NCBI RefSeq assembly: GCF_028283685.1
Contig: NZ_JAPWKF010000005.1
Coordinates: forward strand, 295,592-359,591
From: Edaphobacter sp.
GTDB lineage: Bacteria > Acidobacteriota > Terriglobia > Terriglobales > Acidobacteriaceae
Direction: 5' to 3'
DNA: 64,000 nucleotides
Positions 52,456 through 63,500 of this stretch are shown piece after piece. Each line of letters begins with the position of its first letter. Position 1 is the stretch's first letter. The notes under the pieces were generated by a model. The model saw only the letters and a program-made list of their open reading frames with translations, was not told the DNA's origin and searched no databases. Position numbers and translations under genes: made by a program.

Positions 52456-52789
52456 CGAGCCCATACTTTCAAATTCGTGATACCATCAAGATGCGCAGGA
52501 CAAGATAGGCTGCGCAGGCGTCGCAGGAAGACTCCAGCACAATCGGAGATCTGGCCAGAGACTGCGATCCGCCTCTCCCACCGCCTGCTTTTCACCACGA
52601 AATGTGGAAGCGCGTGTTGGTTGCTCTGGCTAGAGGCCCGTCAAGGGACGGTATGCCTCGCCGTGCAGCAGCAGCCCTTTCGAATGCTTACGAGAGTCAT
52701 GCTGAATTTCGATTCGACGGCCGTGTGCCGCCTCTGCATATCTCTGTTGATCGCGCCTCGTGCTGTGATCGAACCTAAAGGATCTTTAC

Positions 52790-54307
52790 TTGGAAACCGC
52801 AATTCTTGAGCAGCAAACCACCAGCCAGGCCACTCCGGCAGGCACCTCTACCCCTTCTGCCCCCCGCTTTACCGACTTCAACATCTCCGACTCGCTGAAG
52901 AGCCGCCTGAGCAGCGCGGGCTACGTCACGCCCACCCCGGTGCAGGCCGGTGCGATTCCTCCTGCTCTCGAAGGCGCCGACATCCTGGCCACCGCTTCGA
53001 CCGGTACCGGCAAGACGCTCAGCTTCCTGGTGCCGATTCTCGAGCGCCTGGACGCCACCTCGCAGCCCAGCACGCGCGCCAAGCGCAATCACATTCGGGC
53101 ACTGATCCTGCTTCCCACGCGCGAGCTGGCCATGCAGGTTCTTGAGGCCTATTTCAAGCTGATGCCCGCCGCCAAGCATGATGCTGTGCTGATCTGCGGC
53201 GGTCTCTCGGAGAACACGCAGTTCGACAATCTCGACCGTGGACCGCGCCTTGTGGTTGCCACCCCGGGACGCCTTGAGGACTTCCTCCGCCGCCGCGAGA
53301 TCGATCTCTCCAAGGTCGACATGTTCGTCCTCGACGAGGTCGACCGCATGCTGGACATGGGCTTCCTGCCGGCGATCCGCCGCATCGTCACTGCTGTGCC
53401 CAAGGGCCGCCAGACGATGTGCTACTCGGCCACGCTCGATGCCAACATCCAGGAGATCGTGCGCGACTACGTGAAGAGCCCGGTCCGCATCCAGATCGGT
53501 ACCACGTCGAAGCCCTCTGACCGCGTGGAGCTGCGCGTCTACACGGTGATGCAGGACCAGAAGCTCGGCCTGCTGAACCAGATGCTGAACGAGGAGCAGG
53601 GAACCTTCCTGGTCTTCTCGCGGACCAAGCATGGTGCTGACCGCATTGCGCGCAAGCTGGAGAAGCTGGGGCACGACACGAACGCCATCCACGGCGACCG
53701 TTCGCAGTCGCAGCGCTCGGCGGCTCTTAAGGGCTTTGCCACGGGCAAGCATCGCGTGCTGGTAGCGACTGACGTCGCGGCGCGCGGCATCGACATCTCT
53801 GACATCGCGCACGTCGTGAACTACGACCTGCCCAACGCAAGCGAGGACTTCGTTCACCGTATCGGCCGCACCGGCCGCGCCGGCGCCAAGGGCGTGGCGA
53901 CGACCTACGTGATGCCGCAGGAGCGCCACGATGCCCGCAAGCTGGAGCGCGAGCTGAAGATCAAGTTCGAGTGGCGTGAGGCCGATAAGAACATTGAGAA
54001 AGAAGAGCGCAACAAGCCCCTCGATCTCAACTCCATCAATGGTGCACCTGCTGCAGATGCCGATCCGATCGATGCTCTCCTCGCACTTGAGACGCGTTCG
54101 TGGCGCGGTGGTGGAGCAGCGCAGCCTGCAGGAGCCGGCAGCAATAGCGGTAACCGTCCTGGCTCCCGCAGCCGTCGTCGTGGTCCGGGCCAGGGTGGCC
54201 GTCCGCAGGGCAATGGTGGTGGCGGATCGCACTCCAGCCGCAATGGTTCGAGTTCGCGTGGAACCCGGTCGGGCTCGCGTCCTACTCGCGGCAACCGCGG
54301 CCGCTAA
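52790..54307 (+). CDS. DEAD-box RNA helicase
   Basis: 505 residues, TTG start at 52790 with AAAGGA seven bases before it. Full motif set: GKT in ATASTGTGKT, LLPTRELAMQ, TPGRLEDFLR, LDEVDRMLDMGF (DEVD in place of DEAD), SAT, ATDVAARGID and HRIGRTGRAG. The C-terminal ~100 residues are Gly/Arg/Ser-rich, as in RhlE-like helicases that bind RNA loosely. The long leader (about 390 bases with no gene) suggests post-transcriptional control, as for cold-shock RNA helicases. A closest name would be RhlE. Confidence 0.9.
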   Translation: METAILEQQTTSQATPAGTSTPSAPRFTDFNISDSLKSRLSSAGYVTPTPVQAGAIPPALEGADILATASTGTGKTLSFLVPILERLDATSQPSTRAKRNHIRALILLPTRELAMQVLEAYFKLMPAAKHDAVLICGGLSENTQFDNLDRGPRLVVATPGRLEDFLRRREIDLSKVDMFVLDEVDRMLDMGFLPAIRRIVTAVPKGRQTMCYSATLDANIQEIVRDYVKSPVRIQIGTTSKPSDRVELRVYTVMQDQKLGLLNQMLNEEQGTFLVFSRTKHGADRIARKLEKLGHDTNAIHGDRSQSQRSAALKGFATGKHRVLVATDVAARGIDISDIAHVVNYDLPNASEDFVHRIGRTGRAGAKGVATTYVMPQERHDARKLERELKIKFEWREADKNIEKEERNKPLDLNSINGAPAADADPIDALLALETRSWRGGGAAQPAGAGSNSGNRPGSRSRRRGPGQGGRPQGNGGGGSHSSRNGSSSRGTRSGSRPTRGNRGR

Positions 54308-54330
54308 AGCCAAGCCGTACAAAGGTAAAG

Positions 54331-54372
54331 ATGCTCCGGCAGAAGGGCCAACCAGCCCACCTGCCGGAGCAT
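54331..54372 (+). terminator. Hairpin terminator after the helicase gene
   Basis: ATGCTCCGGCAG (54331-54342) pairs with CTGCCGGAGCAT (54361-54372), a perfect 12-bp stem with an 18-base loop, followed by TTGTGTTT. It lies just past the helicase stop codon. Confidence 0.7.
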
Positions 54373-54549
54373 TTGTGTTTCTGCAGAAGTGAAAATTTTA
54401 ATAGCGTAAGTGCGCCCGTTGATAACGGATCAGCATGCAGCGCTTTTCAGGGCAGCCCTCCCGGTGATTGAGGCCTGAGTGCCGTTCCGTGAGCCGCAGC
54501 TCTATTTTCACGGCGTATTTACAGCCTGAATCATGCGAAAATAGAGTTG

Positions 54550-56188
54550 ATGATCTCCGTCTCTAACGTCACAATGCGCTATGGATCGAAGCTCCTTTTC
54601 GAGGATGTTTCGGTCACGTTCACTACGGGCCGCCGCTATGGCCTTACCGGTCCTAACGGTGCCGGCAAGTCGACCTTCATGAAGGTCCTCACCGGCGAGA
54701 TCGATGCCCAGAAGGGCTCGGTCGTCCGCCCGAAGAAGATCGGCGTCCTGAAACAGGACCAGTACGAGTTCGACGCCTACCGCGTCATCGATACGGTCAT
54801 CATGGGCAACAAGGGCCTGTGGGCCGCCCTCGAAGAGCGCGAGCGCATCTACGAGAAGGCTGAGCTGACGGACGAAGATGGTTCGCGCCTGGGCGAGCTT
54901 GAGGGCATCGTCGGCGACGAGGACGGCTACGAGGCCGAGTCCAATGCTGCTGTGCTGCTGCAGGGGCTCGATATTCCCGACGAGGTGCACGAGCGCAAGA
55001 TGAGCGAGCTGCAGGGCGGCCAGAAGGTTCGCGTGCTGCTGGCGCAGGCCCTGTTCGGAAGCCCCGAAGCCCTGCTGCTGGACGAGCCGACGAACTATCT
55101 GGACCTCGAGTCCATTCACTGGCTCCAGGACTTTCTCAATCGTTACAACGGAACGGTGATCACCATCTCGCATGATCGTCACTTTCTCAACAATGTCTGC
55201 ACCAACATCGCGGACATCGACTACGAGACGATCATCACCTACAACGGTGGCTACGACGACATGGTGCTGCAAAAGACCAGCATCCGTACCCGCATCGAGA
55301 GCCAGAACGAGCAGCGCGAAAAGAAGATCGCGCAGCTGAACGACTTCATCGCGCGCTTTTCCGCGGTGCACTCGGAGTTCACAGGTGAACTCCCGTAAGA
55401 AGGAGGTCGAGCGTCTCGCCACCAGCGAGCTCGCCCGCTCCAACATTGCGCGCCCCTTCATCCGCTTCGACATGCTTCGTCCGTCCGGCAAGACGGTTCT
55501 CGAGTTTGAGAATGTCAACAAGTCCTACGCGCAGCCCGACGGTAAGACCGAGCATGTCATCAACAACTTCTCTGCGGCGGTTCAGCGCGGAGACAAGGTC
55601 GTCCTGATCGGCCGTAACGGCCAGGGCAAGACCACGTTGCTGAAGGCGCTGCTGGCCAACGGTCCGGGGGTGGAAGAGAAAGATGTCTCCATCGACTCCG
55701 GCGTCGTCAAGTGGGGGCACGAGGCGCAGATCGGTTACTTCGCGCAGGATCACAAAGGCTCGATCCAACTCGGCATGACGGCCAGCGACTGGCTCCATCA
55801 GTTCGATCCGCAGGCCACCAAGGAAGACATCCGCGGCATTCTCGGCCAGATGCTCTTCCGTGGAGAAGAGGGTCTCAAAAAGACAGATGCTCTCTCCGGA
55901 GGCGAAGCCGCGCGCCTGCTCTTTTGCAAGATCATGCTGCAGAAGCCCAACGTGCTTGTCCTCGACGAGCCCACCAACCATCTTGACCTCGAGAGCATCA
56001 ACGCGCTCAATCAGGCGATCCAGAAGTATGAAGGCACGGTCTTCCTCGTCACCCACGACCAGGACCTGATCGAAGAGGCGGGCACTCGCATCTGGCACTT
56101 CGAGGGTGGACCGGAAGACTTCCACATCACCGATCACAAGGGGCCGTACGAGGAGTATCAGCAACAGCTTGCTCTGGCCGCGAAGTAG
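54550..56188 (+). pseudogene. ABC-F ATPase (YbiT-like), single-base frameshift
   Basis: Two ATPase domains on one gene: first Walker A GPNGAGKST with QGGQKVR and LLLDEPTNYLDLESIHWLQ, then GRNGQGKTT with LSGGEAARLLF and VLDEPTNHLDLESIN. The order of SNVTMRYGSKLLFEDVSV, YDDMVLQKT and AQLNDFIARFSA is close to E. coli YbiT. The frame breaks at about 55366-55369, where GTGC stands in place of a GGC codon; with one base removed FSA-GTRSSQVNSRKKE reads through to 56188. A sequence error is the simplest explanation. ABC-F proteins act on ribosomes. Confidence 0.87.
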
Positions 56189-56212
56189 CGAATATTTATA
56201 CATCTCACTTTA

Positions 56213-56244
56213 CGAAAGGCGCGGGTTTTCTCCTGCGCCTTTCG
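56213..56244 (+). terminator. Terminator after the ABC-F gene
   Basis: Perfect 10-bp stem CGAAAGGCGC / GCGCCTTTCG with a 12-base loop, followed by TGTTTA. It separates the ABC-F gene from rocD. Confidence 0.7.
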
Positions 56245-56362
56245 TGTTTATGCATTCAGTATGCATAAGCTCCTTGTTTTTAGCGGTTTTCAAGGGCTCC
56301 ATGAAATAATGATCAAAAAACAAGCATGTTTGGCGGTATAGAAACAGGCTTAGGCGGTCGAT

Positions 56363-57610
56363 ATGGCAAGTTCAGTTCTGCACAACGACACAGCGGAAGA
56401 TCACACCACTCAGAACACCACCACCTCGCGCCTCATCGCGCTGGAGGACAAGTACGGCGCACACAACTACAAGCCTCTGGACGTTGTGGTGGAGCGGGCA
56501 TCGGGTTGCTGGGTTTACGACGTCGAGGGGCGCAAGTACCTTGACCTTCTGGCGGCGTACTCGGCCGTCAACCAGGGACACTGCCACCCTCGCATCCTGG
56601 CCGCGATGCAGCAGCAGGCCGAGCGTGTGACGCTGACCTCGCGTGCGTTTCGCAACGACCAGCTACCTCTCTTTCTGAAGGAACTTTCGGAGCTTACCGG
56701 CTTCGAGATGACGCTGCCGATGAACTCCGGCACGGAGGCGGTTGAGACGGCGATCAAGCTCGCGCGCAAGTGGGGCTACAAGATCAAGGGCATCCCCGAG
56801 GGCAAGGCCGAGATCATCGTTTGTGAGAACAACTTCCACGGACGCACGATCTCGATCATCAGCTTCTCTACCGAGGAGCAGTACCGCGACGGCTTCGGGC
56901 CGTATCTTGCGGGATTCAAGATCATCCCCTTCGGCGATGCCGCTGCGCTGCGTGCAGCGATTACGCCTAACACCGCGGCCTTCCTGGTGGAGCCGATCCA
57001 GGGCGAGGCGGGCGTATTGATTCCGCCGGACGGTTTCCTCGCCGAGGCGGCGAAGATCTGTCGCGAGAACAACGTGCTCTTCATCGCCGATGAGATTCAG
57101 TCCGGCCTCGGCCGCACCGGCAAGATGTTCGCGTATCAGCATGAGGACCTCACACCCGATATGCTGATCGTCGGCAAGGCGCTTGCGGGCGGCTTCTATC
57201 CTGTCTCCGCTGTGCTGGCCTCGAAGGAGATCATCGGCATTATCCATCCCGGTGACCATGGCAGCACCTTTGGCGGCAATCCTATGGCGTGTGCGGTGGC
57301 GCGTGAGTCTCTGCGTGTCATTGTGGACGAGAAGCTTTGCGAGCGTTCGGCCGAGTTGGGCAAGGTGCTGATGGACAAGCTTAGCGAGATCAAGAGCCCG
57401 AATATCAGACAGCTTCGCGGCAAGGGTCTCTGGGTCGCCATTGAGTTGAACGGTCCGGCGCGTCCCATCTGCGAGGCGCTCATGCGCGAAGGCATCCTGT
57501 GCAAGGAGACGCATGACAACGTCATCCGCATTGCGCCGCCGCTGACCATCGAGCGCGAAGATCTGCTGTGGGCCTGCGAGCACATCAAGGCAGTGCTCGA
57601 GAGCAACTAA
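56363..57610 (+). CDS. rocD: Ornithine--oxo-acid aminotransferase
   Basis: 415 residues. PLP enzyme of fold type I. LMNSGTEAVETAIKLARKWGY-type block, FHGRTISIISFSTEEQYRDGFGPYLAGF, FLVEPIQGEAGV, and the PLP lysine in DMLIVGKALAGGFYPVSA. Orientation of blocks matches RocD (ornithine to glutamate semialdehyde) better than acetylornithine aminotransferase. Start at 56363, no strong SD, TATAGA about 25 bases upstream. Followed by a strong terminator, so monocistronic. Confidence 0.92.
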   Translation: MASSVLHNDTAEDHTTQNTTTSRLIALEDKYGAHNYKPLDVVVERASGCWVYDVEGRKYLDLLAAYSAVNQGHCHPRILAAMQQQAERVTLTSRAFRNDQLPLFLKELSELTGFEMTLPMNSGTEAVETAIKLARKWGYKIKGIPEGKAEIIVCENNFHGRTISIISFSTEEQYRDGFGPYLAGFKIIPFGDAAALRAAITPNTAAFLVEPIQGEAGVLIPPDGFLAEAAKICRENNVLFIADEIQSGLGRTGKMFAYQHEDLTPDMLIVGKALAGGFYPVSAVLASKEIIGIIHPGDHGSTFGGNPMACAVARESLRVIVDEKLCERSAELGKVLMDKLSEIKSPNIRQLRGKGLWVAIELNGPARPICEALMREGILCKETHDNVIRIAPPLTIEREDLLWACEHIKAVLESN

Positions 57611-57632
57611 GAAGCCCATGCTTCAAACACGA

Positions 57633-57664
57633 ATGCCCTGCCTGATGGCAGGGCATCTCTTTTT
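57633..57664 (+). terminator. Rho-independent terminator of rocD
   Basis: ATGCCCTGCC / GGCAGGGCAT stem with a four-base loop, followed by CTCTTTTT. It lies about 20 bases past the rocD stop and 10 bases before the stop of the convergent SDR gene. Confidence 0.85.
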
Positions 57665-57673
57665 GCTGCGGGC

Positions 57674-58693
57674 TTACTTTGTCTTCTCCGGCTCTGCGCG
57701 AAACGCAGCGAAGGCACGATCCATACCCTCGCGTGTCGAGAGCAGCGGTCTCCAGCCGATGCTCTTCAGCCTGGCATTGGAGAACTGGTTTCCGCCCCAC
57801 ATGGCGCGGGTTTTATACGGCGTGAAGATCGCCGGCAGCTGTCCCTTCGAGCGGGCGCTGTAGCGCTCCACCATCCTTGAGCCCCACATCAGCGCCACGT
57901 AGGGAACCGGCACGGACTTTACCTTCTTCACCTGTTTCTTGTATGCGGCGAGGTATTGCTTCGAGGTGACGAGATCATCGTCGATGACGTTGTAGATCTC
58001 GCCGTCGGTACCGGCGAGAGCAGCGACGACGATGGCCTCGGCGCAGTTGTCGACGTAGGTGAGGGGCAGCAGGTTGTTGCCGCCCAGGTGAAGGAAGCGT
58101 CCGAAGAGGCTCAGGCCGACGCGGTTGGAGAAGTGGCCTCCGCCGGGGCCGTAGATCACGCCCGGCCGCAGCACGATTAGCTCGAAGCCGTACTTGGCGC
58201 GGTACTCCCAGAACAGCTGCTCCTGGCGCAGCTTGGTGTGGGAGTAAACGTCGCGCAGCTCGGGGTGCTGCTCCATCGGTGTGCGTTCGTCCACCATGGC
58301 GCCGCGCGGCAGGTCGGCTACGCCCATGGTGCCGAAGGAGCTGACGAGCACGATGCGTATGGCGCGCAGCTCGTTGGCGACAGCCTCCAACAGATTGCGC
58401 GAGGCGACCACGGAGTCCAGAAACATCTCCGCAGGCGAGCCCTTGAGCGCCGCTGCCGCGTGGATCACCATGCTGCAGCCTGCAAGGGCCTTCGAAATCT
58501 CGGAGGGATTGCGAAGGTTGACGCTGACGAATTCGAGCTTCGCTGCGGGATACTTCGCCGCGATCGTCTCCAGCCCTTTGGCCTTGGTTGTATCGCGCAG
58601 CATGCAGCGCACGTCGTTTTCTCCGTGTGCGAGCAACCGCTCCACGATCGATTTACCCAGGAAGCCTCCTGCTCCGGTGACGAGGATCTTCAT
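57674..58693 (-). CDS. NAD(P)-dependent epimerase/dehydratase (extended SDR)
   Basis: 339 residues. Nucleotide-binding VTGAGGFLGKSIVERL, NAG-like VIHAAAALKGSP, catalytic YSHTK and VLRPGVIYGPGG. Extended SDR; homologues act on nucleotide sugars, hydroxysteroids or flavonoid-like substrates. The start overlaps the stop of the Gfo/Idh/MocA gene by four bases (ATGA at 58690-58693), so they form one operon. The substrate is unknown. Confidence 0.85.
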   Translation of the reverse strand: MKILVTGAGGFLGKSIVERLLAHGENDVRCMLRDTTKAKGLETIAAKYPAAKLEFVSVNLRNPSEISKALAGCSMVIHAAAALKGSPAEMFLDSVVASRNLLEAVANELRAIRIVLVSSFGTMGVADLPRGAMVDERTPMEQHPELRDVYSHTKLRQEQLFWEYRAKYGFELIVLRPGVIYGPGGGHFSNRVGLSLFGRFLHLGGNNLLPLTYVDNCAEAIVVAALAGTDGEIYNVIDDDLVTSKQYLAAYKKQVKKVKSVPVPYVALMWGSRMVERYSARSKGQLPAIFTPYKTRAMWGGNQFSNARLKSIGWRPLLSTREGMDRAFAAFRAEPEKTK

Positions 58694-59796
58694 CGTGCGT
58701 CCTCCTCGACCTGTGCGGGATAGGCCTGCTCGATCACGCGGTCCATCACGTCAGCTACGCGCAGAATTTCGGAGTAGGAAATCGGCGGCGGCGCATCGCG
58801 GCGGATGCTGTCGTAGAACAGTTCCAGCAGCTTCGACATGCCGGCGAAGAAATGAAACTCGTGACGGCGGAACTGCCCGAGGTTCTTCTTCGCTTCGGCG
58901 GCGTAACGGCTCGCCATCTGCACGGGTGGAATCAGGCGTCCCACGGCGCTTGGATACTTCTGTGAAGCCGAGGTGACGACGGTGCGGTTGTTGAAGTCCA
59001 CCTCAACCGTGGCCCTGGTGCCGTATACCTTCAGCGTGTTGGCGACGGGACGAGCGTGGGAGCACAGGCTGCCATAGGCCGAGACGTTTCCGCCGCGCAG
59101 GAAGACGCGGAGCTCATCGAGCAGGGCGTCGGTGCCGTCTCCACGGACCGCTTCGCGCCGCTTATAGGCGAAGGCGTGGACCTCGGGCTCTACATCGGGA
59201 AACAGAGGCACGATGCGGTTGAAGATGTGGTCCATCATGTTCTGAAACAGCTTGCCCGGCAGGCGATGGACCCAGTGCCCGGGATCGCTCATCAGCGCCT
59301 GTCCGTAGGCTCCGGCGAGATCGTAGCCGATGAAGGCCTCGACGTGGACGGGGTCGCCGAGGGTACCATCGGCCAGCATCCTTTTGAACTGCATAGCCGG
59401 CGGGTCGAAGTTGGGCCAGTAATTGATGGTCATCTGGCGTCCGCCTGCGACGACGGCATCGATCAGAGCCTTCGATTCTTTTGCGGTCAGAGCCAGAGGC
59501 TTCTCAAGGAAGACGTGCGCACCTGCCGCGACACACTGCTGCGTCAGCGCGAGGTGGACCCCCGGCGGCGTGGTGATGTGGACGACGTCCAGGCGCTCGC
59601 GTGCGAGCATCTCGCCGACATCGCCGTACCAGGCTCCAGCGCCGTAGCGGACGGCGAGCTGTTCGGCCAGCAGCGGCTCGCGGTCGCAGACCGCCGCCAG
59701 TGTGGCGCCATCCAGATATTTCACGACCTCGGCATGCCCATCGGCGATCTTGCCGCAGCCGATGATTCCAATACGCAACTCTCTCAAAACCGGCAT
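58690..59796 (-). CDS. Gfo/Idh/MocA-family oxidoreductase
   Basis: About 368 residues. Rossmann motif LRIGIIGCGKIADGHAEVVK, then VVHITTPPGVHLAL, HVFLEKPLALTAKESKALID (EKP motif with the catalytic Lys) and a C-terminal beta-sheet domain with GYDLAGAYGQ. Family enzymes oxidise sugars or sugar-like compounds with NAD(P). Start codon is uncertain: ATG 59820, ATG 59796 or TTG 59787 (the last has an AAGAGG SD). Translationally coupled to the SDR gene downstream; the pair probably works on one sugar derivative. Confidence 0.85.
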   Translation of the reverse strand: MPVLRELRIGIIGCGKIADGHAEVVKYLDGATLAAVCDREPLLAEQLAVRYGAGAWYGDVGEMLARERLDVVHITTPPGVHLALTQQCVAAGAHVFLEKPLALTAKESKALIDAVVAGGRQMTINYWPNFDPPAMQFKRMLADGTLGDPVHVEAFIGYDLAGAYGQALMSDPGHWVHRLPGKLFQNMMDHIFNRIVPLFPDVEPEVHAFAYKRREAVRGDGTDALLDELRVFLRGGNVSAYGSLCSHARPVANTLKVYGTRATVEVDFNNRTVVTSASQKYPSAVGRLIPPVQMASRYAAEAKKNLGQFRRHEFHFFAGMSKLLELFYDSIRRDAPPPISYSEILRVADVMDRVIEQAYPAQVEEDAR

Positions 59797-59943
59797 CCTC
59801 TTCAGGGTACAGGGAGCCATCCGCCGGGCGGTAGCCGTCGCTTACCGGTGCTCTCTGGAACTCTCGCAGGGGGAATGGCTGTTCCTGTGTCCTTTCAAAG
59901 ATGTCATACTGACAGCAAGAGGAAGAAGAGGCAGGCCCACGAA

Positions 59944-60360
59944 GTGATACCTGAGAGTGAACCGATCCGGGAGCCGATCAAGGCTCGCGGCAGAAATGTC
60001 CTGGGGCAACCTCTGGAGGTCTGCGGCTGTCAGCCGATGACCGGTTTCTACCGTACCGGCTGCTGTGAGACCGGTCCGAACGATCTCGGTGTTCACACGA
60101 TCTGCTGCATCGTCAACGAGGACTTCCTGCGCGTCTCCAAGGAGATGGGGAACGACCTGAGTACGCCCATGCCGCAATACGGCTTTGCCGGGCTGAAGCC
60201 TGGCGACCGCTGGTGCGTCTGCGCCGCCCGCTGGCTGGCCGTGCAGCGTGCCGGAGCAGCCTGCCCCATCCTGTTGGAGGCGACGCACGAGGCCACCCTG
60301 GCCATCGTTCCTTTCGAGATCCTCATCCACTACGCTGTCATTCCCGACACCTTGCACTAA
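59944..60360 (+). CDS. DUF2237 protein
   Basis: 138 residues, GTG start at 59944. Strong match to DUF2237: NVLGQPLEVCGCQPMTGFYRTGCCETGPNDLGVHTICCIV, then GNDLSTPMPQYGFAGLKPGDRWCVCAARW and LEATHEATLAIVP. Five conserved Cys sit around the first block. Function is unknown for the family. An in-frame ATG further upstream at 59875 would add 23 residues; I chose the GTG because the block before it is low-complexity and no SD favours the ATG. Confidence 0.8.
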   Translation: MIPESEPIREPIKARGRNVLGQPLEVCGCQPMTGFYRTGCCETGPNDLGVHTICCIVNEDFLRVSKEMGNDLSTPMPQYGFAGLKPGDRWCVCAARWLAVQRAGAACPILLEATHEATLAIVPFEILIHYAVIPDTLH

Positions 60361-60430
60361 GCGGCTGGCGCATAGACGAAATTTTGCGGGGACGGGTTGC
60401 AAGCGCAAGTCCGATTCACGTGGTTTTTTC

Positions 60431-60436
60431 TTGACA
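60431..60436 (+). promoter_or_regulatory. Perfect -35 box upstream of the second TonB receptor
   Basis: TTGACA, 155 bases before the ATG at 60592. The best -10 candidate, TTAAAT (60459-60464), lies 22 bases downstream, which is longer than ideal, so only the -35 box is listed. The other bases of 60361-60591 show no gene. Confidence 0.25.
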
Positions 60437-60591
60437 GCCTGTCCCAAAGCGGCGACCGTTAAATCATTACAAGATTTCAGTTTTTGGTTGTAGATGAACT
60501 GCAGCACCGACAGACAGCACAGTCGTTTGCAGCGGTCCGCATGATTTGATCACCGCCCCGTCCGGTGTTTCTTTATAGGAGCCAGTACTCA

Positions 60592-63500
60592 ATGAACTAT
60601 CCCCCTGCGTGTAAGCGCATCCTTACGGTTGCTGCCGCCGCCGTCCTGTCTCTTGTGGTGTCTCTGCCTGCAACGGCCCAGACCGCAGCGACTGGAACCA
60701 TCTCCGGAACCATCACCGACGCCTCGGGCGCTGTGGTTCCGAACGCCGTGATCCAGGTCATCAACACCGACACCGGCGCGACACGCAACCTCACGGCAGG
60801 CACCGGAGGCGAGTACAGCTCGACCTTTCTGCAGCCCGGCCACTACGAGCTCATTGTCGCAGGGACAGGCTTCGGCAAGGTTGACCGCAAGAACCTCAAT
60901 CTGACCGTCGGCCAGGTGCTTTCGGTTGACCTCGCGCTTCCGGCTGCCTCGACCTCGACCGAGGTGACTGTGACCGATGCCTCGCCACTGATCGATACGG
61001 AGAAGACGCAGGTCTCGCAGACCATCGGACAGGAGCTGGTCTCGAACCTCCCGGTCAACGGCCGCCGCTACGATAACTTCGTGCTGCTGACGACCAACGT
61101 GGTTCCAGACGGCAGCTCGGGGCTGATCTCCTATCGTGGTATCTCCGGTCTGTACAACACGAACCTGATCGACGGCGCGAACAACCAGCAGGCATTCTTC
61201 TCCGAGGCTCGTGGCCGCGCCATCGGCGCCCCGTACGTCTTCTCGGTTGACTCCATCAAGGAGTTCGAGTCCTCTGTCTCCGGCTACTCGGCTGAGTTCG
61301 GCCAGGCAGCTGGCGGCCAGATCAACGCCATCTCGCGCAACGGTACCAACACCGTTCACGGCGACCTCTTCTACTCGCTGCGTTATCCCTCGCTGAATGC
61401 GCTGGACCCGCTGACCAAGTACCAGGGCCGGACGAACAAGAATCCATTTCTGCTCCAGCCGGCGATTCACCAGCAGCAGCAGTTCGGTGGCTCGGTGGGC
61501 GGTCCCATCATCAAGGACAAGCTGTTCTACTTCTTCACCTATGATGGCTTCCGCCGCGTGCAGCCGCTGCTGTACAGCAGCCTGATCTCGTCCGCCACGC
61601 TGGCGGGCTACGCCTGCCCCTCGCCCATCACCTCGACGCAGTGCGATGCGGCCAAGGCCTATATCAACGGCCTCAGCGGTCCGGCTCCCCGTACCCTGAA
61701 GCAGGACATCTTCTTCCCGCGCATCGACTGGCAGGCGAACGGCAACAACCACGTCAGCGCCGAGTTCAACTGGCAGAACTACAATCTGCCCAACGGCTAC
61801 ACCACCTCGGCGACGGCGACTAACAGCTCGGCCAGCACCAACGGCCGCGCGGACTTCCACGAGCGCTTTTTCATCTCCAACTGGGAGAGCGTGCTGACGC
61901 CTTCGATGACCAACGCGCTCCGCTTCCAGTGGGCGCGTGACCTCGAAGTCACCTCGGCCAATGCGCCCGGACCCTCGGTCACGATCTCCGGTCTACAGGG
62001 CTACGGCATGCCGAACGCTCTGCCCCGCGGAGCCTTTCCTGACGAGCATCGCATCCAGATCGCCGATACGCTCTCGAAGGTCATGGGCCGTCATACCGTC
62101 AAGGTCGGCGTGGACGTCAACCTGATCCACGACTACCTCGCCAACCTCTTCCAGGGCGGCGGTGTCTATAGTTACGCGGCTCTTACCGGTCAGTGCGCCA
62201 CCGGCGTTCAGGCTGCCGGTTGCACCACGATCTCCGGTGTTCCCGCTGCCTTCGCCAACTGGGTGCAGGACGTTTACGGCGTCAACGGTGGTCGTCACTG
62301 GACCTCGTTCCAGCAGGTCAACGACCCCATCACCCACATCGGTGCGGACGATATGTGGAACAAGGATGTCGCGGCATTCGCCGAAGACAGCTGGAAGGTC
62401 TCCAACAATCTGACCGTCACTGCCGGTCTGCGTTATGACCTGCAGCTGGTGCCTCAGCCACCGGTTCCTTACACCAACAGCTACAACGGTGCGGCTTCGC
62501 CTCTGGGCAACTACTACACCAAGACCATCCACACCAACTACACCATGCTGCAGCCTCGCGTCGGTTTTGCATGGTCGCCGTTTGACGGTATGGTGGTTCG
62601 TGGCGGCTACGGCATCTTCTATGGCCTCAGCTCAAACTCCACCTTCTATGCCACCCGCGTAGAGAATGGTGTCTTCCAGCAGGCGTATTCGCTGGCTGCT
62701 TCGACAGCGACCACCAACGGCGTCACGAACTACAGCTATCCCACTGGCGCGCCGCAGAACATCGGTGTTCTGTTCACGCCTCCGGGACTTCCGCTGGCGG
62801 CTCCGTTTGCCGGTGCTGTAACTCCCACGGTCAACGGTTCGGCTGGTCTGCAGAAGCTCTCCTTCCGCGGTCAAGATCCCGGCTTCACCAACCCCTACAC
62901 TCATTCGATGGACCTCGGTATCGAGCAGCAGCTTCCGGGTCACATCTCGCTCTCAATCTCGTATGTTGGTACCCGCGGCATGCGTCTTCCGTACTTCATC
63001 GACGCTAACCTGCCGCACACCAACCTCACCCGTACGTACACCGTCACCAACACGGCTGGCGTGGCGCAGTCGACGGTCACCGTGCCGTTCTACTCGAACA
63101 CGTTGTCGCGGCCTTCGCCTAACGACGGCGGCATCCTGGTAGGCTTCAGCGGGATCAACTCCTGGTACCATTCGGCGGCCATCAGCATCCGCAAGCCGAT
63201 GAGTCATCAGCTTGAGGCCCTTATCAATTTCACATGGGCCAAGACGATCGACGGCAGCCAGGTCTCGGGTCAGTACGGTACCTTCAACGGAACCAATACA
63301 ATCCTCGATCCATACAACCTGAAGAATCCCGGCACGCTCAGCGAGTACGGCCGTTCTGACCTCGACATGCGCGGACGTTTCGTCGGCAGCCTGGTCTGGC
63401 AGCCTGTTGTTGGCGTGGCGAATCCCTTCCTGCGCTACGCCGTCAATGGCTGGTCGCTGTCAGGCTCGGCTACGGAGCAGACTGGTCTTCCTGTGACTGC

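Noticed and set aside
52477..52809. 110-codon frame in the helicase leader
   Set aside because: Its composition (Arg/Ser/Cys rich, no domain) and overlap with the helicase start argue against a gene. No SD precedes it.
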